From JBMNGH01 sp050949725 (GTDB lineage: Bacteria > Bacillota > Thermosediminibacteria > Thermosediminibacterales > Tepidanaerobacteraceae), in NCBI GenBank assembly GCA_050949725.1, contig JBMNGH010000006.1, positions 1-64,000 of the forward strand: 64,000 nt of DNA. Direction: 5' to 3'. Every line of letters starts with the position of its first letter. The first letter of the stretch is position 1. This document shows, one piece after another, positions 29,038 through 37,070 of the stretch. Below the pieces are notes generated by a model. The model did no database searches, was not told where the DNA came from, and saw only the letters and a list, made by a program, of their open reading frames with translations. Made by a program: the position numbers and the translations under genes.

Positions 29038-29202
29038 ATGAATGGAAAAACTACAAGTTGGATAGTAACTGGTGTCGGCGCGGTTGTTATAGCGGTTGGA
29101 TATATGATAGGCGGGATGATTGGAGCTGGTATAATCGGTTTTGGCTTGGCTCATATAGTTCTGGGAATCTTGGATATGTTCAGACCAACTGTCAGGAGCT
29201 AG
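29038..29202 (+). CDS. Small glycine-rich membrane protein, 54 residues
   Basis: ATG at 29,038 is preceded by CAGGAGGC at good spacing. The product begins MNGKTTSWIVTGVGAVVIAV and continues through a glycine-rich hydrophobic stretch (GYMIGGMIGAGIIGFGLAHI) to a short charged tail. It most likely makes two membrane helices or one long hairpin. The GxxxG spacing suggests close helix packing. Single-gene unit, divergent from the MATE gene. Function unknown; many Firmicutes encode similar short peptides. Confidence 0.7.
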   Translation: MNGKTTSWIVTGVGAVVIAVGYMIGGMIGAGIIGFGLAHIVLGILDMFRPTVRS

Positions 29203-29550
29203 TAACCGATCTTTTATATTTGTGGATTATATGGAAATGAAGATAAAACGGAAGAATTTTTGATAACCTGGATGATTCTGCATGTAATATATATTTCAAT
29301 GTTAGGAATATAGTCATCAGAACATGATGTAGGTTTGTTTTATATTAATTTAACAGTAGACCATCGTTCCCAATTGAAAATGGTCCACTTTAAATAATAC
29401 CCCTATGTATATTTTAGAGGGTATGAGGTTCTTACGGTTGGATCAGTAAGCTGAAAGGCTAATGTAGTATTTCAAGCAAGTAACCTATTTGTTTTTTGGG
29501 CAAGAGATATATACCTTGTCCTTTTTTTATTGCAATAATTCAAATTTCTA
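29203..29550. other. Non-coding stretch with two hairpins
   Basis: No gene seen. AGTAGACCAT (29,355-29,364) pairs with 29,380-29,389 with one G-U pair and is followed by TTAAAT, a weak terminator for the 54-residue gene. A second palindrome, ATACCCCT...AGAGGGTAT, lies at about 29,397-29,425. Confidence 0.4.
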
Positions 29551-29606
29551 TTGACAAAACCAATTCATCAAGTGTATCATTGTATTAAGTTCTTAATACA
29601 ACGATA
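29551..29606 (+). promoter_or_regulatory. Promoter with overlapping YtrA-type operator
   Basis: TTGACA (29,551-29,556), 18 bases, then TATCAT (29,575-29,580). Starting at the -10, TTGTATTAAG (29,580-29,589) and CTTAATACAA (29,592-29,601) form a perfect 10-bp inverted repeat with a two-base spacer, extended to 14 of 15 by TATCA/CGATA. The gene that follows encodes a GntR/YtrA-type repressor, so autorepression through this site is likely. Confidence 0.8.
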
Positions 29607-29620
29607 CAGGAGGTGTTAAT

Positions 29621-29992
29621 ATGTCCTGGGAGTTTAAAACTAATAGGCCTATATATTTACAGCTAATTGAACAGATTGAACTAAGGATATTTTCGGGCAT
29701 TTACCCAAGGGGATCGAGGCTACCTTCTGTTCGCGATATGGCTAAACAAGCAGCGGTTAATCCGAATACTATGCAAAGAGCCCTTTCCAAGCTGGAACAA
29801 GATGGGCTCATTATTACGGACCGGACAAGAGGTCGTTTTATAACAGATGATAAAAAAATGATTGATAAGGCAAAGAATCGAATGGCTCAGGAGCAGGTTA
29901 ATCATTTTTTTGGGAATATGCAGAAACTGGGCTTTGATAAGAAAGACGTTATTGCAATTATAAATAAAGTGTTAGAGGAGATGAAAAAATGA
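29621..29992 (+). CDS. GntR-family regulator, YtrA subfamily
   Basis: A 123-residue repressor. The winged helix-turn-helix occupies residues about 8-75 (QLIEQIELRIFSGIYPRGSRLPSVRDMAKQAAVNPNTMQRALSKLE). The short C-terminal helical tail, instead of a ligand-binding domain, is the hallmark of the YtrA group. ATG has CAGGAGG upstream. Its stop overlaps the ABC ATPase start (ATGA), so it is cotranscribed with the transporter it probably controls. Inducers of this group are often cell-wall-active compounds; that is family knowledge, not seen here. Confidence 0.9.
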   Translation: MSWEFKTNRPIYLQLIEQIELRIFSGIYPRGSRLPSVRDMAKQAAVNPNTMQRALSKLEQDGLIITDRTRGRFITDDKKMIDKAKNRMAQEQVNHFFGNMQKLGFDKKDVIAIINKVLEEMKK

Positions 29993-30687
29993 GACCAATT
30001 CTGGAATGTAAAGGCCTGACAAAAGCTTTCGGTCATAAGAAGGTCCTGTCAGATATTTCGTTGACACTTGAAAAGGGAAAAATTATCGGGCTTTTAGGGC
30101 CAAATGGCAGCGGAAAGACCACCTTTATCAAGTTGCTTAATGATCTACTTACACCCACCAGTGGTGAAATACGTATAGCAGGGAAAAAACCTGGAATTGA
30201 AACAAAAAAAATAGTTTCCTTCCTTCCCGAGAAAACCAATTTAAACGGCTGGATGCGAGTAGAGCAGATTATTGAATTTTTCTCAGATTTTTATGATGAT
30301 TTTAATACTGAAAAAGCTTATGATATGCTCAAAAAGCTGAATATCAATCCCAAAGATAAACTAAAAACAATGTCAAAGGGAACACAGGAAAAGGTTCAGC
30401 TCAGCTTAGTCATGAGCCGTGAAGCGGAGCTGTATCTATTGGATGAACCTATCGGAGGGGTCGATCCGGCAGCAAGGGATTATATTCTTGAAACGATTAT
30501 TGGCAACTATAATGAGGATTCAACTGTAATAATATCCACTCATTTGATTGCAGATATTGAAATGGTTCTTGATCATGTGATTTTCTTAAAAGACGGCGAG
30601 CTTGTTCTTTCATCTTCTGTCGATGAAATACGAGACGAAAAAGGAATGTCCGTTGAAGCTTTGTTTAAGGAGGTCTTTAAATGCTAA
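29989..30687 (+). CDS. ABC transporter ATP-binding protein
   Basis: A 232-residue ATPase of a YtrB/YtrE-type exporter. Walker A GPNGSGKTTF (about residue 37), a signature of the variant form MSKGTQEKVQLS (about 125), Walker B LYLLDEPIGGVD (about 147) and the switch histidine in ISTHL are all present. It starts inside the regulator's stop and overlaps the permease start by seven bases. Expected partner is the permease that follows, working as a dimer at the membrane. Confidence 0.93.
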   Translation: MRPILECKGLTKAFGHKKVLSDISLTLEKGKIIGLLGPNGSGKTTFIKLLNDLLTPTSGEIRIAGKKPGIETKKIVSFLPEKTNLNGWMRVEQIIEFFSDFYDDFNTEKAYDMLKKLNINPKDKLKTMSKGTQEKVQLSLVMSREAELYLLDEPIGGVDPAARDYILETIIGNYNEDSTVIISTHLIADIEMVLDHVIFLKDGELVLSSSVDEIRDEKGMSVEALFKEVFKC

Positions 30688-31463
30688 AAAAACTATTAAA
30701 ATATGAATTAAAAGCCACGGCAAGAACATTTTTATCACTTTATATTATCTTGTTTGCCTTTGCCATAATAAACAGATTGCTCTCGCCCCTATCAAACCTT
30801 GGGCTATATGTCCCCCAAATCTTAAGCATGATTGTATATGTTGCAATCCTTGTTGGAATGTTTGTCATTACCTTTGCTGTCATGATCCAGCGCTTTTATA
30901 ATAATCTCCTGTCTGCTGAAGGGTATTTGATGTTTACTATACCTGTTCAGCCATGGAAACACATTGTCAGCAAATTAATGGTGTCAATGATGTGGGCGGC
31001 GGCCAGCTGGTTGACAGCTATTATTTCGATTTTCATTATTTCTTCGGACAGAAATATTTCAAGTGATTTTATAAACGAAATGAACAATTTTTTCGGTGAA
31101 TTCTTTTCTATTTTCGGCGTATCATCAATTCTTTACTTTTTGGAGGGTATGCTGATCGCAATCACAATCATGGCTTCTGGGGTACTGATCATCTATGCAT
31201 CAATCGCCATTGGTCATTTGTTTAGCCGCCATAGGATTCTTGCATCAGTAGGAGCTTTTATTTGTCTGATCACTGTTACACAAATACTCTTTGTGATAAT
31301 CGGTATCACCTTCGGCAATGTATTCACAACAAACAGGTTTTTCAATCCTGTAGCGGCTTTTCACTTTGTGACATGGTTTGGCATCATATTCTTCGGGGCA
31401 CTCGCATTAGGATATTTTATGATAACAAATTATATCCTGAGCAATCACTTGAATTTGGAATGA
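30681..31463 (+). CDS. ABC transporter permease
   Basis: A 260-residue membrane protein with about six hydrophobic segments and a short cytoplasmic start (MLKKLLKYELKATARTFL), the pattern of permeases paired with YtrA-regulated ATPases. The start lies within the ATPase gene, indicating coupling. Substrate unknown. The three-gene operon ends at a terminator at 31,591. Confidence 0.88.
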   Translation: MLKKLLKYELKATARTFLSLYIILFAFAIINRLLSPLSNLGLYVPQILSMIVYVAILVGMFVITFAVMIQRFYNNLLSAEGYLMFTIPVQPWKHIVSKLMVSMMWAAASWLTAIISIFIISSDRNISSDFINEMNNFFGEFFSIFGVSSILYFLEGMLIAITIMASGVLIIYASIAIGHLFSRHRILASVGAFICLITVTQILFVIIGITFGNVFTTNRFFNPVAAFHFVTWFGIIFFGALALGYFMITNYILSNHLNLE

Positions 31464-31590
31464 AATCAGTGATCTTTCTGCGGAATTACTTAGCTTTGAC
31501 GAGATATCAAACGGATTGTCAAGTGAAGGGTGTTAATATTTTAGTTACTTTAGCCAGCTTTATAAAAAAAAATATATATATATATTCACA

Positions 31591-31614
31591 AAGGCCGTTA
31601 AATGGCCTTTTTTT
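31591..31614 (+). terminator. Terminator of the YtrA-ABC operon
   Basis: AAGGCC (31,591-31,596), a seven-base loop, GGCCTT and a run of seven T. It lies between converging genes, the permease and rlmA. Confidence 0.85.
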
Positions 31615-31641
31615 GCGTTATTATTTGAGAATGTCAACAAA

Positions 31642-32604
31642 TCAACAAATTGTTTTTTTGCCAACAATAATATTAAGATCTACGGTTATGGTATTCACTT
31701 CCTTTTCGAAATCGTATTCGATATTCTCCTTTTCGGCAATCCATGATAAAGGGGTCATATTAATTAAATGAATTAAATTTTGCTTGTTTATTGTTCTCGT
31801 ATACATAACTTGCCGCATATCTAATATTTTGAAGTTCTTACTGTAATGTTCTATAACCTTATCGTTTGAATATGTTTGTTTTTCGGTTCCAGCATAAAAG
31901 GCTTCTCTTAATTGTTTCAAATAATCCTTTCCAGGGACTATTTTGATAAGCAGGCCATTGTCTGCAAGGGTCCTGGCAAATTCATCGTAATTAGCAGGTG
32001 AAAGAATGTTTAGAATCACATTAAATTGCTTGTCCATAAAGGGGAGCTTTGTCAAGTCTGCCACACACCAAACAATATCAAAATAGGCCTTTGAAGCTAG
32101 TAAGATTCCTTCTTTGGAAATATCGATTCCTGTACCCTGCGAGTCGATGGAATAATCGCTACGCAATATATTCATAATTTGCCCAATATGGGAACCTTCT
32201 CCACATCCGGCATCTAATATCTTTATGTGCCCAAGATGGTGTTTTTCTTCGATTTTGGCTATCGTATTGCTTATACATTCCAACACCGGAGTAAAAAAGC
32301 CGCTTGAGCTTATCATCCTTCTGGAATAAAACATTTTTTCGTTATATCCTGTTTTAGGGGGTTTTGGCAAAAAGTTTACGTACCCCTTTTTCGCAATATT
32401 AAAGCAATGCCCCTTTATACAAACTAAGTCTTTAAAATCATAAATGTTCATTTTTGTTCCACATATAGGACATTTGAAGATGCTTATATTATCATTGAAT
32501 TTAGTTTTCCGGGTGGAAGCAATGCTGTGTGCATTATTACTTTTGATCCTTGTCATACAGACCAACTCACTATATGTTGTATAGTATTTTTCTTTTCTCA
32601 TCAT
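31642..32604 (-). CDS. rlmA: 23S rRNA (guanine-N1)-methyltransferase, RlmA family
   Basis: A SAM-dependent rRNA methyltransferase that modifies a guanine of helix 35 in 23S rRNA; the family includes resistance-linked relatives. A zinc site (CPICGTKM... CIKGH, about residues 45-70) is followed by KKGYVNFLP and a Rossmann fold with LDAGCGEGSHIG (about 132). The typical N-terminus begins near CPIC, so the first 40 residues are longer than usual; a start nearer residue 17 (MTRIKSN) is possible. No neighbouring gene shares its strand closely. Confidence 0.85.
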   Translation of the reverse strand: MMRKEKYYTTYSELVCMTRIKSNNAHSIASTRKTKFNDNISIFKCPICGTKMNIYDFKDLVCIKGHCFNIAKKGYVNFLPKPPKTGYNEKMFYSRRMISSSGFFTPVLECISNTIAKIEEKHHLGHIKILDAGCGEGSHIGQIMNILRSDYSIDSQGTGIDISKEGILLASKAYFDIVWCVADLTKLPFMDKQFNVILNILSPANYDEFARTLADNGLLIKIVPGKDYLKQLREAFYAGTEKQTYSNDKVIEHYSKNFKILDMRQVMYTRTINKQNLIHLINMTPLSWIAEKENIEYDFEKEVNTITVDLNIIVGKKTIC

Positions 32605-32711
32605 AGAAGGGTGGATTCCCCACCTTCAGCACAGTTAATATAGATTGTGACAAAACTGTATTACACTCCAGTAATTCATCATTGGTGTAAGGGTACTTTT
32701 TGTAAGCATTA

Positions 32712-33199
32712 TTAATTATCGTTTACTTTGTTAACAAAAATTTCATCTATTAGATCATCAGTTTCACCTTGGTCATGAATAAAGTAACTGATTTCTGAAA
32801 TATACTTCCCTTCCCCGGGCAGTATATGCATTTTAATATCATAATATCATAACTGCTTAACTTTCTTGCAAGATTCCCCAGAGATATCATTTCTAAAGGG
32901 CTGATATCAGTTTCAACATTATTTTGCACCACCTTTATAATTTCAGGAAGCTTTAACAATGTGTTCGGTTTCAACAGTGCTTTAATTAATGCTTTTATGA
33001 GCTTCTATCCTGTCAAGGTTTTGCCTGGGGTAATCTCTGAATCTAATAAACTTTTCGGCCTTATTTCCATCTAAAACTTGCAAGCCCAGCTCAATATCTA
33101 TATTCAAGTTTCCTGCCCTGTCTTTATACTTCATCAGCCTATTAATATCGATTTCCACGCCTCCGATTACATCTACAATCTCGTTAAAACCAAAGAACT
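32712..33199 (-). pseudogene. LytR-CpsA-Psr (LCP) family remnant
   Basis: Minus-strand codons from 33,199 read FGFNEIVDVIGGVEIDINRL, then GLQVLDGNKAEKFIRFRDYPRQNLDRIEAHKSIN and a stop. In another frame it continues ALIKALLKPNTLLKLPEIIKVVQNNVETDISPLEMISLGNLARKLSSYDI, then a further shift leads to DDLIDEIFVNKVNDN. These match the C-terminal half of LCP enzymes, which attach polymers to peptidoglycan; the arginines in FIRFRDYPRQ are family hallmarks. The N-terminal membrane anchor is missing, so the gene is dead. Confidence 0.8.
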
Positions 33200-33510
33200 A
33201 AAAATATAGCGTATTTTAAAATTTTATTCATCTCTAAATTTTCCCCTTGTTAAATAATGTTGTCATTTCATAATTTTTAATTTTGGAATATTTGCCATTT
33301 TGAACCTTGATAGTCATATTTTAACTTACGACAACTGTGCTCGTCAAATCTAATGCTTCGTTAAAATATAAGTATTTTTTATAGAGTATAGCCTTTAGCC
33401 GGTCAAAGTCCACAGTGAGGATCTAATCGATATTGCAGTACCTTTTCTTGGGACAATATATGTGCTAAAATGATTACTATAAAAATGTAAATAAATATTC
33501 ATGATGGAAG
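33200..33510. other. Non-coding stretch before purC
   Basis: A/T-rich, no gene supported. It must hold the purC promoter, but I see only a weak -10 (TAAAAT, about 33,463) without a good -35. No purine riboswitch core is visible. Confidence 0.4.
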
Positions 33511-34203
33511 GTGGTTATTATTTTAAAGAAAATTCGCGAAGGAAAAACTAAAAATGTTTTCAGCACTGATGATGGAAATGTTTTGTTACAGTTTAAAGAT
33601 GATGTAACAGGATCGGATGGTCAGGTTGATCCTGGAGGGAATTCCGTCATAGGCAAAATTGAAGGCAAGGGGAACGCTTCCCTCAGGTTGTCCAAACACT
33701 TTTTCGATTTGTTTCACAATCTAGGCATCCCGACTCATTACATTAAAGCAGACCTATCCAAAAATACCATGCTTGTCAAAAAGGCTGAAACCTTCGGAGA
33801 CGGATTAGAGTTTATTTGTAGATTAAAAGCTACCGGAAGTTTTATCAGAAGATATGGTAAGTATGTAAAAGAAGGGCAGCCCCTTGATTATTTTGTTGAG
33901 ATAACATTAAAAGATGATGATAGAGGAGATCCACTGATAAACGAGCAGGCCCTTTCACAACTTGATTTAATGACTCTTGAAGAAATAAAAGAAGCGAAGG
34001 AACTTACACAAAAAGCTACTAAAATAGTGCAAAAAGAATGTGAGCGCTTTGGAATGGAATTGATAGACATTAAATTTGAGTTCGGCAAAATAGAAGACAA
34101 ATTAGCCGTAATAGACGAAATATCTGGTGACAATATGCGTGTCCGCAAGAACGGTCGAAAAATTGAACAAAAAGAGCTTTGCTCCATAATTTGCGATTCC
34201 TAA
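33511..34203 (+). CDS. purC: SAICAR synthetase PurC
   Basis: Phosphoribosylaminoimidazole-succinocarboxamide synthase, which joins aspartate to CAIR in purine synthesis. The 230-residue length, the start KKIREGKTKNVFSTDDGNVLLQFKDDVT, FICRLKATGSFIRRYG and DKLAVIDEISGDNMRVRK are characteristic. The listed start, GTG at 33,511, lies inside the ribosome site GGAAGGTGG, so initiation is more likely a few codons downstream at an ATT (33,517 or 33,520). No ATG is available. It stands alone, away from other pur genes. Confidence 0.93.
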   Translation: MVIILKKIREGKTKNVFSTDDGNVLLQFKDDVTGSDGQVDPGGNSVIGKIEGKGNASLRLSKHFFDLFHNLGIPTHYIKADLSKNTMLVKKAETFGDGLEFICRLKATGSFIRRYGKYVKEGQPLDYFVEITLKDDDRGDPLINEQALSQLDLMTLEEIKEAKELTQKATKIVQKECERFGMELIDIKFEFGKIEDKLAVIDEISGDNMRVRKNGRKIEQKELCSIICDS

Positions 34204-34433
34204 GGAGTGGATTTCTTGAGTTTTGCTTTCTTTTTCGGTATAAAATAACTTTTCGATAACACACATGCCATCAACTAAACTACCTCAGGACTAAAATAAG
34301 CACTGTTGCAAATATTCTCAGCAGTTTGCGAAACGCGTTACCTAACATAGCGTTCACATTTAGATAAAAAGTTGAGTCGTAAAGAAAATATTACATATTA
34401 ACGGGGACTGTTTAGTTCGTTCTATTACGGGCT

Positions 34434-35222
34434 TTACTTTTTTTCGTATGCAGTCTTTTTATAAAAAAAACTCTTTGTACTTAAAAACCCATACTTTTGA
34501 GGCATTATAATTTGTTCTGTGCTCCCAACAAACAAAATTCCGTTATTAACAAGTGATTTAAAAAATTTGGGGTACAGTTTTTCTTTTGCTTTTTCGGTAA
34601 AATATATCAATACATTTCTGCATATTATTAAATCCATATTGTTAGGAAAGTCATCCTCAAGCAGGTTCAAGCACTTGAAGGACACTTTTTTCCTGATTGT
34701 TTCTTTTATTTCAAAAAACCCGTTGCCTTTATCAATAAAATATAGTTTTAATAGATCACCTGGGATATTAACCAGGCTTTTTTGATGATATATTCCAGTT
34801 TTAGCATCATTTATGGCATCAATATCTATGTCTGTAGCTAATATATGTACCTTTTCGAAAAGATGTATTTTCATTAGCAAGAGAGCGATTGAATAAGGTT
34901 CTTCACCTGAAGCACATGCACAGCTCCAAATATTTAAGCAGTCTTTTTTTGATATAAGTTCAGGAATTATTTCCTTTTCTAATAACTGCCATTGCTGGGG
35001 GTTTCTAAAAAATTCTGACACATTTATTGTTATGTAACCCAAGAATTCCTGCATGTGTCTACTACTTCGCCTGAGTAAGTTGAAGTAGGAATTAAAGTCA
35101 CCTAATCCATTTTTTTTAATTAATGATTTAATCCTGCGTTTCATCTGTTTTTCTTTATATAAGTTCAAGTCTAACCGACATAATTCTTTTATATTTGCCA
35201 TGAATTCACTGTATTGATCCAT
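34434..35222 (-). CDS. cheR: CheR-type protein-glutamate methyltransferase
   Basis: A 262-residue SAM-dependent methyltransferase that methylates receptor glutamates in chemotaxis. The N-terminal helical domain (MDQYSEFMANIKELCRLDLNLYKEKQMKRRI) precedes the catalytic domain with WSCACASGEEPYSIALLLM (about residue 107) and MDLIICRNVLIYF. I chose ATG at 35,222 because AAAGGGG lies upstream and similar proteins start there. No other chemotaxis gene is in the window, so it may serve a scattered system. Preceding 34,204-34,433 holds no gene I can support. Confidence 0.92.
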   Translation of the reverse strand: MDQYSEFMANIKELCRLDLNLYKEKQMKRRIKSLIKKNGLGDFNSYFNLLRRSSRHMQEFLGYITINVSEFFRNPQQWQLLEKEIIPELISKKDCLNIWSCACASGEEPYSIALLLMKIHLFEKVHILATDIDIDAINDAKTGIYHQKSLVNIPGDLLKLYFIDKGNGFFEIKETIRKKVSFKCLNLLEDDFPNNMDLIICRNVLIYFTEKAKEKLYPKFFKSLVNNGILFVGSTEQIIMPQKYGFLSTKSFFYKKTAYEKK

Positions 35223-35291
35223 AATTAAAAGAACCCCTTTAACCAGCATTTTAATACATGCACAAACAAATTATAACAGAATTTTGCCCAT

Positions 35292-35325
35292 AAAAAAATC
35301 CATGATACATTTTCATGTATCATGG
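35292..35325 (-). terminator. Terminator downstream of speD
   Basis: CCATGATACAT (35,300-35,310), a four-base loop and a perfect 11-bp complement (35,315-35,325). On the minus strand seven T follow at 35,298-35,292. A second hairpin, GAAAAATGCG/CGCATTTTTC, lies at about 35,397-35,428. Confidence 0.8.
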
Positions 35326-35484
35326 GGGCTAAATGTAAAGGGGGTCTTCGATAATATAATATAACCATATTTAATAATTTAATACAAATAAAAATGAAAA
35401 ATGCGCGATTTTTTTCACGCATTTTTCATACTAAAGATATACGTAAACGAAGAGTTTTTTAAAACTCAAAAAGAATCCCCTTCC

Positions 35485-35859
35485 TTAAAGATTTATTGCT
35501 TTTACAGGTTCTTGAAAAATCCCCCTCTTAACTTCTGAAGCAGTCATATGCTTGGCATTAAATTCCTTGGAAATATAATTGCATGCATCCCACGGGTTTA
35601 CCCTTTCGCCACAGGTAAAGACATCAACGGCCGCATAGCCGAATTCAGGCCAAGTATGGATTGCAAGATGGGATTCTGAAATTACTACTACACCACTGAC
35701 CCCCTGTGGACTGAATTTATGAAATGCAACTTCTCTAACTTCAGCTCCGGCCACTAAAGCAGCATTTACCAAAATTTGTTCAATCGATTCCTCGTCATTT
35801 AAAATTTTTGGATCACAATTGTAGATTTCCGCCAATATATGACGGCCCAAAGCTTTCAT
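35485..35859 (-). CDS. speD: S-adenosylmethionine decarboxylase proenzyme
   Basis: A 124-residue class 1b proenzyme that cleaves itself to form a pyruvoyl group and then decarboxylates SAM for spermidine synthesis with SpeE (42,607). The processing site is VVVISESHLAIHTWPE: cleavage between Glu62 and Ser63, with His68 and Cys83 in the expected places. Length and residue numbering match the well-studied thermophile enzyme. Its ATG overlaps the stop of a three-codon open frame that sits at optimal distance from the ribosome site. Confidence 0.95.
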   Translation of the reverse strand: MKALGRHILAEIYNCDPKILNDEESIEQILVNAALVAGAEVREVAFHKFSPQGVSGVVVISESHLAIHTWPEFGYAAVDVFTCGERVNPWDACNYISKEFNAKHMTASEVKRGIFQEPVKAINL

Positions 35860-35867
35860 TTGTCCAT
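35856..35867 (-). promoter_or_regulatory. Three-codon upstream frame overlapping the speD start
   Basis: The ribosome site AAGGGGG is five bases from ATG GAC AAA TGA (35,867-35,856), whose TGA overlaps the speD ATG as ATGA. The distance from the ribosome site to the speD ATG itself is 13 bases, longer than usual. This suggests that ribosomes first translate Met-Asp-Lys and then restart on speD. Confidence 0.45.
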
Positions 35868-35971
35868 CAATACCCCCTTCTTGTTATTTTCGATCAAATT
35901 AAATTTTAGCAGATTATATAAGATTGTCAATATATATCTAATTTTTTACAATAGCCAAGACTTATTACTAA

Positions 35972-37012
35972 TTATCTGATAATATCTTTACTTTTCAGCC
36001 AATAAAACGTGTTTCCTAATACTCTCACTTCAGCTCTCCGTAATTCTTTTAAATTTTTTGATCCAGTCATAACCATTATATGCTTTATTTCTTTTAAAAT
36101 TTGTTTAACATGGGTATGAAGCGCACGAGGTCCTTTTTTCTTTAATATATATAAAAATGATCCTGCAAAAGCTGCGGCTTTAGCTCCTAAAGCGAAACAC
36201 TTTGCGCAATCGGCTCCAGTAAACAGGCCACCGGACGCAATTATGTCTGCTCTGTCACCAACGGCTTTATTTACATCGATAATGCTTACGGGGGTCGGAA
36301 TACCCCATGATTCTAAGTGTTTGAGAGCAGATGTCCTGTTTCTCTTATTCTCAACTGAGATAAAATTGGTACCTCCCTTTCCAGATACATCGAGTATTTT
36401 TATACCTTCTTTTACCAGAGTAAGTGCTTGTTTGCCTGAAATGCCGAATCCCACTTCTTTTACGACAACTGGAACGTCGACATTGTTAAGTATGCTCTTT
36501 ATATTATCTAATGTTCCTTTAAACTTTTTACGTCCTTCCTTCATTGCAAGCTCCTGTGGCACATTTAAATGTATTTGTAATGCATCAGCATTTAGCATGT
36601 TTATTGCTTTGTTGACATCGTCTATCGAAGCATCAGCACCAATATTGGCAAAAATTATGCCATCAGGATTAATTTCTCTTACTATTTTAAAACTTTTTTC
36701 GTTTAGAGGATTATCGACGGCGATTTTCTGTGACCCCACAGCCATGGCAAGTTTTAAATTTTTGGCGATTTTCGATAGTTGTCTGTTGATAATTTCACCA
36801 CCGAAAAAACCCCCGGTCATAGCGTTTATTATTATAGGATTTTCAAGTCGAAGCCCTTGAAGATTTGTCGTCAGATCAATTTCATCTAAATCAACTTCAG
36901 AAAGGCAATTGTTTAATAAAACGATATCATCGAAATTATTACGTTTAAGTCTATTTTCCAGCATTAGAGAGTATTTTACATGTTCTATTTTTCTTATTCT
37001 GCGCTTATCCAT
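35972..37012 (-). CDS. fni: Type 2 isopentenyl-diphosphate isomerase
   Basis: An FMN-dependent enzyme interconverting isopentenyl and dimethylallyl diphosphate. Begins MDKRRIRKIEHVKYSLM; conserved parts are NPIIINAMTGGFFGG, AMAVGSQKIAV, VVVKEVGFGISG, ILDVSGKGGTNF and IIASGGLFTGADCAKCFALGAKAAAFA, an FMN/phosphate-binding TIM barrel. I chose ATG at 37,012 because GAGGTG lies just upstream. It follows ispH, which makes its substrates, though a terminator lies between them. Confidence 0.95.
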   Translation of the reverse strand: MDKRRIRKIEHVKYSLMLENRLKRNNFDDIVLLNNCLSEVDLDEIDLTTNLQGLRLENPIIINAMTGGFFGGEIINRQLSKIAKNLKLAMAVGSQKIAVDNPLNEKSFKIVREINPDGIIFANIGADASIDDVNKAINMLNADALQIHLNVPQELAMKEGRKKFKGTLDNIKSILNNVDVPVVVKEVGFGISGKQALTLVKEGIKILDVSGKGGTNFISVENKRNRTSALKHLESWGIPTPVSIIDVNKAVGDRADIIASGGLFTGADCAKCFALGAKAAAFAGSFLYILKKKGPRALHTHVKQILKEIKHIMVMTGSKNLKELRRAEVRVLGNTFYWLKSKDIIR

Positions 37013-37029
37013 AAAAAAACACCTCATTA

Positions 37030-37058
37030 AAAAAAGGGGCGTTTTCCCCCTTTAAAAA
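37030..37058 (-). terminator. Terminator between ispH-rpsA and fni
   Basis: On the minus strand AAAGGGG, a short loop, CCCCTTT and a run of seven T (37,036-37,030). It lies 13 bases after the ispH-rpsA stop and just ahead of the fni ribosome site. Confidence 0.75.
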
Positions 37059-37070
37059 ATAAATTTTATA

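Noticed and set aside
31568..31585. AT dinucleotide repeat
   Set aside because: Short simple sequence upstream of a terminator; no evidence for function.
33322..33425. Possible Spo0E-like small protein on the minus strand
   Set aside because: The short frame lacks the SQELD signature and a ribosome site.
34204..34433. Possible small gene between purC and cheR
   Set aside because: Frames are short, lack ribosome sites and show no coding-like composition.
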